DNA of 64,000 nucleotides, from the NCBI RefSeq assembly GCF_036226685.1, contig NZ_CP109009.1:5483501-5547500 (forward strand). Reading direction: 5' to 3'. The DNA comes from Streptomyces sp. NBC_00690 (GTDB lineage: Bacteria > Actinomycetota > Actinomycetes > Streptomycetales > Streptomycetaceae). Numbering within the stretch: the first letter of the stretch is position 1; each line of letters starts with the position of its first letter. This document shows positions 1-7,680 of this stretch, piece by piece. The position numbers and the translations under genes were made by a program. The notes below the pieces were generated by a model. The model had not been told where the DNA came from. It searched no databases and worked only from the letters and a program-made list of their open reading frames with translations.

Positions 1-846
1 ACCGGCCAACCGCTCCACGTTGGTCCCGATCGGCGACGGTATGAAGAACGTCAGCACCACGCCGAGGGCGTAGATGCCCGCCCCGTACCGCACGATGCGC
101 CACTCGTCCGGCGCGGTGAGGACCACGATCGCGCAGACCAGGAGCGGCAGCCACAACTTTCCCGAAGGCATCGGCATCTCCCCCGCGAAGGGGAAGAGCA
201 GGGTGACGGCGCCCACCACCACGGTCGGTGGCACCAGGAGGGCGGCAGCCCGCCGCCAGTGCCGCTCCAGCGCCAGGGCCGCGCCCACCACCAGGAGGAA
301 CAGCCCGGCGACCGGGCTCGCCATGGTCGCGAGCGCGGCGAACAGCGCGGCGAGCAGCGTGCGTCGCATCCACACCAGCGCGAGCATCCCGATCGCCAGC
401 CCCAGGGCGAACGTCGTGCGCCCGGAGGCCACGTTGCACCAGATCGCCACCGCGCCGAGCAGCGCCGGCCACAGGGGCGCTTGCACCTTCGCTTGCTGGA
501 GGAGACGGGCCAACGCCCAGGTACCGACGAGCCCCGAACCGACGGACACCGCCGGGACACCGAAGGCCGCCATCAACGGAGGCGCGAGGAGGCTGTAGTT
601 CGCGGTGTGCATCCCCCCGTACCAGGACAGGTTGTACGCGGACCAGGGGTGGCGCTCCACAAAGCCCGTCCAGGCGAACTGAGCCGCCAGATCCCCGCCG
701 CCGGTGGCCAGCCATAGTGCCCAGACCACATAGAACGGCAGGATCACCCCCGTCACCAGGAGCGGGACGCGCCACTCGGGTGGTGCGTCCCGCTCGACGG
801 TGGTCGCTGCCGGTCTGATCGCTGTTGCCTGTTCACTGAACCCCAC
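1..846 (-). CDS. Integral membrane protein, 3' end outside the window (partial)
   Basis: The frame is open from the GTG at 846 to the left edge, giving about 282 codons without a stop. The product is strongly hydrophobic: a first membrane segment near residues 26-45 (PLLVTGVILPFYVVWALWL), a Trp/Tyr-rich loop (WTGFVERHPWSAYNLSWYGG), then several further segments separated by short basic turns. I recognise the general look of a conserved actinobacterial multi-pass membrane protein of unknown function; these are often annotated loosely as transporters or membrane-bound glycosyltransferases. The GTG start is preceded at about 8 nt by AGGG; no other in-frame start lies upstream. Function is not assigned. 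Confidence 0.7.
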   Translation of the reverse strand, partial: MGFSEQATAIRPAATTVERDAPPEWRVPLLVTGVILPFYVVWALWLATGGGDLAAQFAWTGFVERHPWSAYNLSWYGGMHTANYSLLAPPLMAAFGVPAVSVGSGLVGTWALARLLQQAKVQAPLWPALLGAVAIWCNVASGRTTFALGLAIGMLALVWMRRTLLAALFAALATMASPVAGLFLLVVGAALALERHWRRAAALLVPPTVVVGAVTLLFPFAGEMPMPSGKLWLPLLVCAIVVLTAPDEWRIVRYGAGIYALGVVLTFFIPSPIGTNVERLAG

Positions 847-1043
847 GCCACAAACCCTACTGTCGGGTGAATGCCGGTTCGGCGGCCGTCGACCTCCGCA
901 CATCGAAGCGAGGAGCTCATGCGCCACATCGTGCTCCATCGCCCCACCGAGACATCGAGCCATGGCAGCGGCGATCCGGGGACGACGGACCGTCACCCGC
1001 AGCCCTCGTTCGACCCGGGCACGGGGGCGACGGCCGTCCGCCG

Positions 1044-2714
1044 CTAGATCGAGGCGTACGTCGTCCGGTCCGACACGCTGGCGCCCGCCCTCAGCTCCAG
1101 ACGCTCCCCCTCGAACCCCCTTCGGAACCTGCGGTCGTGCGAGACCACCACCACCGCACCGGCGTAGTCGGCCAACGACGCCTCAAGCTCCTCCACCAGA
1201 CTCAGCGCCATGTGGTTCGTCGGCTCGTCGAGTACGAGGAGGTCCACCGGTGCGGCCAGCAGCCGGGCCAACTCCAGCCGCCGCTGCTGACCGACGGAGA
1301 GCGCGGCCACCGGGACGGTGAAGTCCGCCTCGTGGAAGAGGCCGACGTCCAGCAGTTCGTCCGCGTACTCCTCGGGCAGCCCGGGTCGGCCGGCCGCATA
1401 GGCGGTCAGCAACGGAAGTCGGGACGGCTGTGCGGGCAACTCCTGGCGGAGGTAGCCCACCGCGGCCCCCGTTCGATGCGTCACCGTCCCGGAATCGGGG
1501 CGCAGTTCTCCCGCGAGCACACCCAGCAGGGTCGTCTTCCCCGCGCCGTTGGGGCCGGTGACCAGCAATCGGCTTCCGGACTCCACCCGCAGCCCGGCAA
1601 GGCGCAGCCGTCGACCGACGCTCACGTCCGTCAGTTCGACCAGCAGCCCGGCACCGGCCGACGAGGTGGGCCGGGCCCGAAAGCGCAAGGGTTCAGGCGG
1701 CGCCTGCACCGGCTCCCTCCGCAGCCGCTCCAGATGCTGACGCGCCGCCCTGACCTGCCCGGAGAGTTTGTCCTCATGGGATCGGCGGTGCTTGCCGAAA
1801 CCCTCCCGCGGGTCCTTGCCGCTCGAAGCGAGCCGCTGTCCCGCGGCAGCGACCAACTCCTGTGTGCGCGCCACGTCCTCCAACCACTCCTGGTGGCGCT
1901 GCTCCCAGCGCCGGCGCGTGGCCGCCTTGGCGGTGCGGTAGCCCTGCCAGCCGTCCCCGTACCGGGACACGGCACGGGTGTCCCGGTCGACTTCCAGGAT
2001 GGTGGTGGCGATGCGATCGAGGAAGTCCCGGTCATGGGTGACCGTGACCACTGTGCCGCGGTGGGCGCGCAGCCGTTCTTCGAGCCAGGTCGCGGCCTGT
2101 TCGTCCAGGTGATTGGTCGGTTCGTCGAGGAGGAGCAGTTCGGGGGAGGCGGCGAGGACGCATGCCAGGGCGAGGCGGGACTGCTGTCCGCCGGAGAGCG
2201 TGCCGAGGCGGCGCTGCCGGGAGAGTCCGGACAGGCCGAGCCCGTGCAGCGAGGCGTCCACCCGGGCGTCCATCGTGTAGCCGCCGCGGTCCTCGAAGGC
2301 GGTCAGGAGGTCGCCATAGACGGCGAGTGCTTCTGCACCTGCACCTGTGTCTGTGTCGGCGAGGGTCTGCTCGGCCTGGCGCAGCCGACGCTCGATCGAC
2401 CGGAGCTCGACCAGGGCCGCATCGATCGTGTCATCGACGGTGTGATCGGGGCCGAGCCCGAAGGTCTCGGCGATGGTCTGGGCGAGATGGCCGACGCCTC
2501 CCGGCGCATGCACGGTGATTTCACCGGTGTCGGCGGGTTCCACTCCCGCGATCAGGCGGAGCAGGGTGGACTTGCCGGAGCCGTTCTCACCGATGACTCC
2601 GGCGCGTTCGCCGGGCTGGACGGTGAGGGTCACTTGATCGAGGACGGAGCGGTCCCCGTGGTCCCCGTAAGACTTCGAGACGTCCTTCATGGACAACTGG
2701 GCGCGTTCGCGCAT
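1044..2714 (-). CDS. ABC-F family ATPase, probable ribosome-protection antibiotic-resistance protein
   Basis: This is a 556-residue soluble protein with two ABC cassettes and no membrane segment, the hallmark of ABC-F proteins that bind the ribosomal E site and can displace antibiotics. The first cassette has Walker A GENGSGKST (42-50), signature LSGGQQ (173-178) and LLLLDEPTNHLD. The second has Walker A GPNGAGKTT (387-395), a weakened signature LSVGQQ (472-477) and LLVLDEPTNHM. The charged linker at about 260-335 corresponds to the P-site tip. The start ATG has AGGGAAAG just upstream. A short leader ORF and hairpins lie between 2787 and 2862, an arrangement typical of antibiotic-induced ABC-F genes. 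A macrolide, lincosamide or pleuromutilin-type spectrum is inferred from the family, not shown by the sequence. Confidence 0.9.
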   Translation of the reverse strand: MRERAQLSMKDVSKSYGDHGDRSVLDQVTLTVQPGERAGVIGENGSGKSTLLRLIAGVEPADTGEITVHAPGGVGHLAQTIAETFGLGPDHTVDDTIDAALVELRSIERRLRQAEQTLADTDTGAGAEALAVYGDLLTAFEDRGGYTMDARVDASLHGLGLSGLSRQRRLGTLSGGQQSRLALACVLAASPELLLLDEPTNHLDEQAATWLEERLRAHRGTVVTVTHDRDFLDRIATTILEVDRDTRAVSRYGDGWQGYRTAKAATRRRWEQRHQEWLEDVARTQELVAAAGQRLASSGKDPREGFGKHRRSHEDKLSGQVRAARQHLERLRREPVQAPPEPLRFRARPTSSAGAGLLVELTDVSVGRRLRLAGLRVESGSRLLVTGPNGAGKTTLLGVLAGELRPDSGTVTHRTGAAVGYLRQELPAQPSRLPLLTAYAAGRPGLPEEYADELLDVGLFHEADFTVPVAALSVGQQRRLELARLLAAPVDLLVLDEPTNHMALSLVEELEASLADYAGAVVVVSHDRRFRRGFEGERLELRAGASVSDRTTYASI

Positions 2715-2786
2715 GATCTTTCCCTGACAAGAAGAGATGAGGGTTCGGACTCAACGGGCGAGGCGGACGGCATGCGAGATCAGCGC

Positions 2787-2822
2787 GGCGCGACCATGCG
2801 CGCCACGGACGCGGCGTCCGTG
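2787..2822 (-). promoter_or_regulatory. Putative attenuator hairpins between leader peptide and ABC-F gene
   Basis: Two GC-rich hairpins follow the leader stop codon. Stem 1 pairs CACGGACG with CGTCCGTG around a 3-nt loop (2804-2822). Stem 2 pairs GGCGCG with CGCGCC around a 6-nt loop (2787-2804) and shares a base with stem 1. Their position, 8 nt after the leader stop and about 70 nt before the ABC-F start, fits ribosome-mediated attenuation. No U-tract is visible, so termination efficiency is uncertain. Confidence 0.6.
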
Positions 2823-2829
2823 CCCGGAA

Positions 2830-2862
2830 TCAGAGAAAGAAGTAGTGCTTGTGCGAACCCAT
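2830..2862 (-). CDS. 10-residue leader peptide MGSHKHYFFL upstream of ABC-F gene
   Basis: A short ORF encodes MGSHKHYFFL and stops 115 nt before the ABC-F start. Leader peptides rich in aromatic and basic residues are known before several ABC-F and erm resistance genes, where drug-stalled ribosomes relieve attenuation. GGAGG lies only one base before the ATG, too close for a normal ribosome site. A TANNNT hexamer (TACAGT) ends exactly 6 nt before the ATG, so the peptide may be translated from a leaderless transcript. The reading is inferred from position, composition and the following hairpins. Confidence 0.65.
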   Translation of the reverse strand: MGSHKHYFFL

Positions 2863-2868
2863 GCCTCC

Positions 2869-2874
2869 ACTGTA
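2869..2874 (-). promoter_or_regulatory. Candidate -10 box TACAGT of the leader/ABC-F transcript
   Basis: TACAGT matches the TANNNT -10 pattern and lies 6 nt before the leader ATG, which would put the transcription start at or next to the A of the start codon. No clear -35 hexamer is visible. Confidence 0.4.
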
Positions 2875-3097
2875 ACCAGACCCGCCCGATGGACGCGTGC
2901 CGATATCGCCCGCTCCCTCCGGTGGTGCCGGTACGGGTGGCGGTCTGTTCGTACCGCATCCGGGGTGCCGATCCGGTTGCTCTGCCGTCACGAACGGCTC
3001 GGCTGCCGGGCCCGCCCCCCGCTTTCGCGCGGGGATTTCGCGCGGGGCGCAACGCAGCCGTCTCCCTTTCGGCGGATGCACTTCCTACGCTGGCAAG

Positions 3098-3550
3098 GTG
3101 AGTAGCCAAGCGTCGAACCCGGCCCGTGTCGTCCCCCTGCGCCAGGCGTCCCCGGGCCCTGCCGAGCGGGAGCCACTCTGGCGCGATGTCGTCGGCGGCG
3201 TGCTGCGTCGTGAACGGCTCGCACAGGAGCGCACCCTCCAGGACGTCGCGGACGCGGCCCGGATCTCGATGCCCTACCTCTCCGAATTGGAGCGAGGACG
3301 CAAGGAGGGTTCGTCCGAAGTCCTTGCGGCGGCGGCCGGCGCCCTGGGACTGCGCTTGGCCGAACTCCTCGCACTGACCCAGGACGAGTTGGCGCGTCGC
3401 ACCGGATCCACCGGACGACTCCAGCGGATCGGCGCGTCCAACCCGGCGCTCCAGCACCAGCAGCAGAGCCAGCACCAGCACCAGATCCGGCCCCAGCACC
3501 GGAGCGGCGGCCCTGCCCGCTACCAGGGCCAGGTGAGCCTCGCGGCCTGA
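3098..3550 (+). CDS. popR: PopR-type XRE transcriptional activator of clpP3-clpP4
   Basis: This is a 150-residue protein with a Cro/C1-type helix-turn-helix at about 30-85 (ERTLQDVADAARISMPYLSE, LERGRKEGSSE), the same DNA-binding fold as PopR and ClgR. It has a Gln/His-rich tail and ends in LAA. In Streptomyces, PopR activates the clpP3clpP4 operon and is degraded by ClpP1/ClpP2 through two C-terminal alanines, so the LAA end is a visible degron. The gene is convergent with the clpP pair immediately downstream, whose upstream region carries the matching operator (4969-4983). The GTG at 3098 was chosen over longer in-frame extensions because similarity to the family begins just after it. Confidence 0.85.
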   Translation: MSSQASNPARVVPLRQASPGPAEREPLWRDVVGGVLRRERLAQERTLQDVADAARISMPYLSELERGRKEGSSEVLAAAAGALGLRLAELLALTQDELARRTGSTGRLQRIGASNPALQHQQQSQHQHQIRPQHRSGGPARYQGQVSLAA

Positions 3551-3571
3551 CGCCGCAAACCCCATCAACGC

Positions 3572-3597
3572 AGGGCAGGGCGGGCGCGCCCTGCCCT
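3572..3597. terminator. Bidirectional hairpin between popR and clpP4
   Basis: AGGGCAGGGCG pairs with CGCCCTGCCCT around a GGCG loop (11-bp stem) in the 54-bp gap between two convergent genes. Confidence 0.8.
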
Positions 3598-3604
3598 CGC
3601 GGTT

Positions 3605-4207
3605 TCACCCCGGCAGTTGCCGCCTGCTGATCACCTCGTCCGCAAGCCCGAACGCCACCGCCTCCTGCGCCGTGAACACCCGGTCCCGGTCCATCGCGGT
3701 CCGCAGCGCGGCGCCGTCGTGCCCGGTGTGCCGGGTCAGCACCTCCTCCACCTGGGAGCGGATGCGCAGCATCTCCTTCGCCTCCAGGCTGAGATCCGAC
3801 ACCACGCCCTGCCTGCCCCGGCTGGAGGGCTGTCCGAGCAGCACCCGCGAGTGCTCCAGCACGAACCGCCGTCCCGGATCGCCACCCGCCAGCAGCACCG
3901 CGGCGGTCGAGGCCGCCTGGCCGACGCAGAACGTCGAGATGGGCGCGCGGATGAAGCTCATCGTGTCGTAGATCGCCATCAGCGAGGTGAAGGAGCCACC
4001 GGGCGAGTTGATGTAGATGGCCACCTCGCTCTCCGGGTTGGACGATTCGAGGTGCAGCAGTTGGGCGATGACCACATTGGCCACACCGTCGTCGATCTCC
4101 GTACCGAGGAAGATGATGCGCTCGGAGAGCAGCCTGCTGTAGATGTCGTACGCCCGCTCGCCCTGTGCGGTGCGCTCGATGACGGTCGGAATCGTGTACT
4201 GGGCCAT
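3605..4207 (-). CDS. clpP4: ClpP4-like Clp protease subunit lacking catalytic His and Asp
   Basis: This is a 200-residue ClpP-fold protein (SINSPGG-type oxyanion loop at about 67-72, GQAASTAA around Ser100). The nucleophile Ser100 is present. The position of the catalytic His in the canonical IMMHQP motif reads VLLGQP (Gly125), and the catalytic Asp before the DRD motif aligns with Ala171. By sequence it is therefore a pseudo-protease like the ClpR subunits of plants and cyanobacteria, and presumably works in a mixed ring with the complete ClpP3 encoded upstream. It starts one base after the clpP3 stop (TGA-C-ATG), indicating translational coupling. The gene order matches the Streptomyces clpP3-clpP4 operon. 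The ATG at 4207 was chosen because upstream codons overlap clpP3. Confidence 0.85.
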   Translation of the reverse strand: MAQYTIPTVIERTAQGERAYDIYSRLLSERIIFLGTEIDDGVANVVIAQLLHLESSNPESEVAIYINSPGGSFTSLMAIYDTMSFIRAPISTFCVGQAASTAAVLLAGGDPGRRFVLEHSRVLLGQPSSRGRQGVVSDLSLEAKEMLRIRSQVEEVLTRHTGHDGAALRTAMDRDRVFTAQEAVAFGLADEVISRRQLPG

Positions 4208-4208
4208 G

Positions 4209-4892
4209 TCAGAGCCCCATCCGTCGTCGCGCACCGGCCGGCCGGATGTCGTCGAGCGAGGCGACGACGCGATCCACCATGCCGTACTCCCTGGCCTGTT
4301 CCGCGGTGAACCAACGGTCCCGATCACTGTCCCGGGAGATCGTCTCCACGCTCTGCCCGGTGTGCTCGGCCGTGATCCGTTCGATGGTCCGCTTGGTGAA
4401 TTCGAGGTTCTCGGCCTGGATCGCGATGTCCGCAGCGGTTCCCCCGATGCCGGCGGACGGCTGGTGCATCATGATCCGCGCGTTCGGAAGTGCGCTGCGC
4501 TTGCCCGGGGTGCCCACGGTGAGCAGGAACTGCCCCATGCTCGCGGCGAATCCCATGGCGAGCGTGGACACGTCGTTGGGGATCAGCCGTAGCGTGTCGT
4601 AGATGGCGAGCCCTGCGGTCACGGATCCGCCCGGGCTGTTGATGTAGAGCGCGATATCGGTCTGCGGGTCCTCGGCGGAGAGCAGCAGCAGTTGGGCGCA
4701 GACCCGGTTCGCGGACACCTCGTCGACCTGGGTGCCGAGGAAGACGATCCGCCGTGCCAGGAGTTGGCCGGCGAGCTGATCGTCGAAGGGGGTGGCGGGC
4801 GTCTCGCCTTCGGCCGCCCGCGGACCGTCGCTCCCGGCGTACCGGTCCTGTGCGCTCCCTGGCCGTTCCCACGGGGACAACAACGTTGACAT
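4209..4892 (-). CDS. clpP3: ClpP3 ATP-dependent protease proteolytic subunit
   Basis: This is a 227-residue serine protease subunit with an intact triad: Ser118 in GFAASMG, His143 in MMHQP and Asp188 in SRDSDRD. A 35-residue N-terminal extension precedes the ClpP fold. It degrades unfolded or tagged proteins when capped by a Clp ATPase. A strong AGGAGG lies 6 nt before the ATG at 4892. It is the first gene of the clpP3-clpP4 operon, and a PopR palindrome sits 77 nt upstream. In Streptomyces this operon is normally silent and is switched on when ClpP1/ClpP2 activity falls, because PopR then escapes degradation. Confidence 0.9.
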   Translation of the reverse strand: MSTLLSPWERPGSAQDRYAGSDGPRAAEGETPATPFDDQLAGQLLARRIVFLGTQVDEVSANRVCAQLLLLSAEDPQTDIALYINSPGGSVTAGLAIYDTLRLIPNDVSTLAMGFAASMGQFLLTVGTPGKRSALPNARIMMHQPSAGIGGTAADIAIQAENLEFTKRTIERITAEHTGQSVETISRDSDRDRWFTAEQAREYGMVDRVVASLDDIRPAGARRRMGL

Positions 4893-4968
4893 GGAACCTC
4901 CTCGTGATGGCGGCCCTTGGTGCCGCACTCACCACTGTCCGCGGGCTGACACACGACGGTCGGCTTTC

Positions 4969-4983
4969 TCTGCCCGTGGCAGA
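4969..4983. promoter_or_regulatory. PopR operator TCTGCC-N3-GGCAGA
   Basis: The perfect palindrome TCTGCC-CGT-GGCAGA lies 77 nt upstream of clpP3. It matches the TCTGCC-3N-GGCAGA element described for PopR in Streptomyces lividans (recalled from the literature). Only one copy is evident. Confidence 0.8.
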
Positions 4984-5197
4984 TCGGCCGAGAGCAGAGT
5001 GGGCCGATGCTGCGGTCCCGAACGAGTTCGCCGGGAACCAACAGGATTCGCACCAGCGGGAGTTGTGCGGCAGGAGCTGTGCCGGGAGTCATCACGGCCG
5101 TGGCGCCGTTGGGCAGTGGCCCGGATTCGGTCGCCCGGCAGATATCACCGCACCCGGTCTTCCGGACCCAACCCTGCCCATGCCTACGATTCAACGC

Positions 5198-5482
5198 ATG
5201 ATCAAGATCTCATGGGCACTCATGGACGTTCACGTCGACGAATGGATCGGTGAGGATGTCGCCACGGGCGCAGCAGCATTGGAGGCGAAGGTCGGCTCGG
5301 TGGTGGGAGCGAGCGGAATGAAGCCCGAGGCCGTGCAGGACTGGCGGGAAGCCTTCCTCACCCCCACGGTCGAGGCCCTGCGCAGTCAGGGAGCCGGCGC
5401 GCTGGCGCGGGGCGAGTCATGGAGCACGGCCACCGGGCCGTTACTCGTGCACTTGGACCCCTCGGCCCGGGAGTTCCCGTAG
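5198..5482 (+). CDS. Small hypothetical protein (94 aa) with a TTA codon
   Basis: The protein is acidic and soluble with no recognised domain, beginning MIKISWALMDVHVDEWIGED. Codon use is typical of the genome (GC-rich third positions), supporting a real gene. A TTA leucine codon occurs at 5441-5443 (codon 82). TTA is rare in Streptomyces and is read by the developmentally controlled bldA tRNA, so expression may be growth-phase dependent. An alternative ATG exists six codons upstream. The gene is divergent from clpP3 and ends at a hairpin shared with msrA. Function is unknown. Confidence 0.6.
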   Translation: MIKISWALMDVHVDEWIGEDVATGAAALEAKVGSVVGASGMKPEAVQDWREAFLTPTVEALRSQGAGALARGESWSTATGPLLVHLDPSAREFP

Positions 5483-5544
5483 ACGAAAGAGGGGCGAAGT
5501 GCAGCGTCCGGCGGGGCGTCGGATGGCCCGCGGAAGGTGTGTGC

Positions 5545-5580
5545 CAGGGGCGGACCTGACGCTCGTCGGGTCCGCCCCTG
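5545..5580. terminator. Hairpin between the 94-aa gene and msrA
   Basis: CAGGGGCGGACC pairs with GGTCCGCCCCTG (12 bp, 12-nt loop) between two convergent genes; probably bidirectional. Confidence 0.8.
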
Positions 5581-5617
5581 TGCTGCCAATGCCTCCGTCG
5601 ATCCCCGTGGAGAAGGA

Positions 5618-6283
5618 TCAGCCATCCGCCTTGGCGACACCGATCGGGCAGCTCACACCCGTGCCGCCGATGCCGCAGTAGCCCGTCGGGTTCTTGTCGA
5701 GGTACTGCTGGTGATGCGCCTCCGCCGGATAGAAGGGGCGGCCTTCCTCCGGGAGCACCTCGGTGGTGATGTCGTCGTAGCCCGAACCGTTGAGAACCTG
5801 CTGGTAGGCATCGCGTGACGCCGCAGCGGCGGCTGCTTGGTCCGGGGTGTGGGTGTAGATCGCGGAGCGGTACTGGGTGCCCACGTCATTGCCCTGTCGG
5901 AAGCCCTGCGTCGGGTCGTGGGACTCCCAGAAGACCTTCAGGAGCTGTTCGTACGACACGACGGACGGGTCGAAGACGACACGGACGGCCTCGGTGTGAC
6001 CCGTCAGGCCCGAACATGCCTCTTCGTACGTGGGGTGGGGCGTGACCCCGCCCTGGTAGCCGACCAGCGTCGTCCAGACGCCCTGGGTCTGCCAGAACTT
6101 GCGCTCGGCACCCCAGAAGCATCCCAGACCGAAGTCAGCGACCTCCAGGCCCGCGGGATAGGGCCCCAGCAGGGGATTGCCCAGGACCGTATGGCGTGAG
6201 GGAACCTCGAACGCGGGCGCGGGGCGTCCCTTGAGCGCCTGGTCGGGGGTCGGCAGCTGAGGGGGACGGCGGGACAGGAACAT
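5618..6283 (-). CDS. msrA: Peptide methionine (S)-S-oxide reductase MsrA
   Basis: This is a 221-residue MsrA that reduces methionine-S-sulfoxide in damaged proteins. The catalytic motif GCFWG has the nucleophile Cys55, and the C-terminal [12 protein letters not shown] supplies recycling cysteines. A 50-residue N-terminal extension, usual in actinobacterial MsrA, precedes the core. It appears monocistronic, with a hairpin 40 bp downstream. An RBS-like AAGGAG lies before the ATG at 6283. Confidence 0.95.
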   Translation of the reverse strand: MFLSRRPPQLPTPDQALKGRPAPAFEVPSRHTVLGNPLLGPYPAGLEVADFGLGCFWGAERKFWQTQGVWTTLVGYQGGVTPHPTYEEACSGLTGHTEAVRVVFDPSVVSYEQLLKVFWESHDPTQGFRQGNDVGTQYRSAIYTHTPDQAAAAAASRDAYQQVLNGSGYDDITTEVLPEEGRPFYPAEAHHQQYLDKNPTGYCGIGGTGVSCPIGVAKADG

Positions 6284-6357
6284 AAGAGGGCTCCTTGAGA
6301 TTGCTGGGCCTATTGACCAACGTACGAAAGCGATTCCGCATTCCCCGGACCGCCCTT

Positions 6358-6405
6358 CCCCGGCCGTCCGTCCCCCCTCGGTAGTCCGTGCCCCCGGCCG
6401 TCCGT
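6358..6405. repeat. Direct repeat of a 14-bp GC-rich unit
   Basis: CCCCGGCCGTCCGT occurs at 6358-6371 and again at 6392-6405 in the short gap between msrA and its upstream neighbour. No function is evident. Confidence 0.5.
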
Positions 6406-6418
6406 GACCCCGCGGGCC

Positions 6419-7525
6419 TCAGTGGGAGAGGGTCGCCGGGCTGCCGCCGTTCGCCTCGTACCCGGCCACCGCGAGGTTCCGGTAGACCGTGTACTCCGCT
6501 GCCGGGTCTGAGCTCTCCGTCCACGGCACCGCACCGACGTGCCCGTCCACGCGGACGAGCTGGTGCATCGCCTCCGCCCACCGCTCGGAGCGTACGAGGA
6601 ACTGGATCAGCAGATGGCGTACGTGCGCGAGCATCGGGTCGTCGGCGCGGGCCGAGTGCACCGCGTACAGCGCGCCCTCCATCGCCTTGGACACGACGGC
6701 GGTCTGGTAGAAGCCCTGGACCATCACCAGGTCGGGCATGTGCTCGTGCACCGCGAACAGCGGCAGCGAAGCCAGCAACGAACCCCGCGGGGCCCGCGCC
6801 GCGGCCGTGGTGGCGAAGTGGTCCGCCTCCTGCCGGCTGCCGTGCCACTTCTCGCTCCAGTACCGCAGGGCGGCCAGGTGCGCCCCCATGTGCTCCGGAG
6901 CGCGGTCGATCACTTTGGCCCACAGCTGGTCGAACTGGTCGTGCGGATAGCCGAGGCCACGGGCGACCGCCAGTTCCACGATGTACGGAACCGGGTCGCC
7001 CGGACCGAGGAGCGCGGCTTCGCCGCAGACCGTACGGGCCTCTTCGAGGATGATCCGGAAGTCGTCCGAGCCCACGGCGGACGACCGCCACGCCTGCTGG
7101 ACCAGGAACTCCGCATGGACCTGCGCACCGCCCGCGTCCTTCGGGGACTCCGAGCGCCACGCCCGCAGCCACGCCCCGCCAACGCCGGGCCTCTCCTGGA
7201 GCTCCAGCGATGCGGCGCCGGCGAACGCCTGCACCCGCTGCCAGCGCACTTCGCCGTCCTTCGGCGTACCGGACAGCAACTGTGCGGCGGCCCGCCAGTC
7301 CTGCGTCCGCTGGACCACGTCGAGCACATCGAGGAGATCCTGATCGGGGCCGGGAAGCCGAATGTCGAGCTCTTCCTGCCGCATAAATCCATAGCTCTGC
7401 GGGTCGGCGGCATCGGGTGAGCCGGGAGCCACCTGCTGGATGCCACCACGGCGCCGGCGCATGACGTAAGGACCGATGACCGCGGCCAGCATGGCCATCG
7501 CGATCAGGAACCACAGAATCTCCAT
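6419..7525 (-). CDS. Conserved hypothetical protein with N-terminal membrane anchor (368 aa)
   Basis: The ATG at 7525 opens a protein beginning MEILWFLIAMAMLAAVIGPY, one clear membrane segment followed by RRRR (N-out/C-in topology expected). The remaining ~340 residues are soluble, alpha-helical and Ala/Leu/Trp-rich, resembling helical-repeat actinobacterial proteins without an assigned function. Longer upstream frames lack a ribosome site and have atypical composition. It lies on the same strand as msrA with 135 bp between them; cotranscription is possible but not shown. Confidence 0.7.
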   Translation of the reverse strand: MEILWFLIAMAMLAAVIGPYVMRRRRGGIQQVAPGSPDAADPQSYGFMRQEELDIRLPGPDQDLLDVLDVVQRTQDWRAAAQLLSGTPKDGEVRWQRVQAFAGAASLELQERPGVGGAWLRAWRSESPKDAGGAQVHAEFLVQQAWRSSAVGSDDFRIILEEARTVCGEAALLGPGDPVPYIVELAVARGLGYPHDQFDQLWAKVIDRAPEHMGAHLAALRYWSEKWHGSRQEADHFATTAAARAPRGSLLASLPLFAVHEHMPDLVMVQGFYQTAVVSKAMEGALYAVHSARADDPMLAHVRHLLIQFLVRSERWAEAMHQLVRVDGHVGAVPWTESSDPAAEYTVYRNLAVAGYEANGGSPATLSH

Positions 7526-7680
7526 GACGCCATTGTCCCGGACCGCCCGGGTAACGGGCCACGTCCCGCGGGCCGTGCACAGCGCAGGGGGCGGGGCCTG
7601 TCCATGGATCGGGCGGACGCGGGCCACGCCCGTGGACGGTAGACGCCCCACCCGCGCGGCGGGACTACCCTGAGGGACTT

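Noticed and set aside
867..3101. 744-residue plus-strand open frame opposite the ABC-F gene
   Set aside because: Low-complexity Arg/Gly/Gln-rich translation with no domain; it is the antisense shadow of the ABC-F gene, as is common at this GC content.
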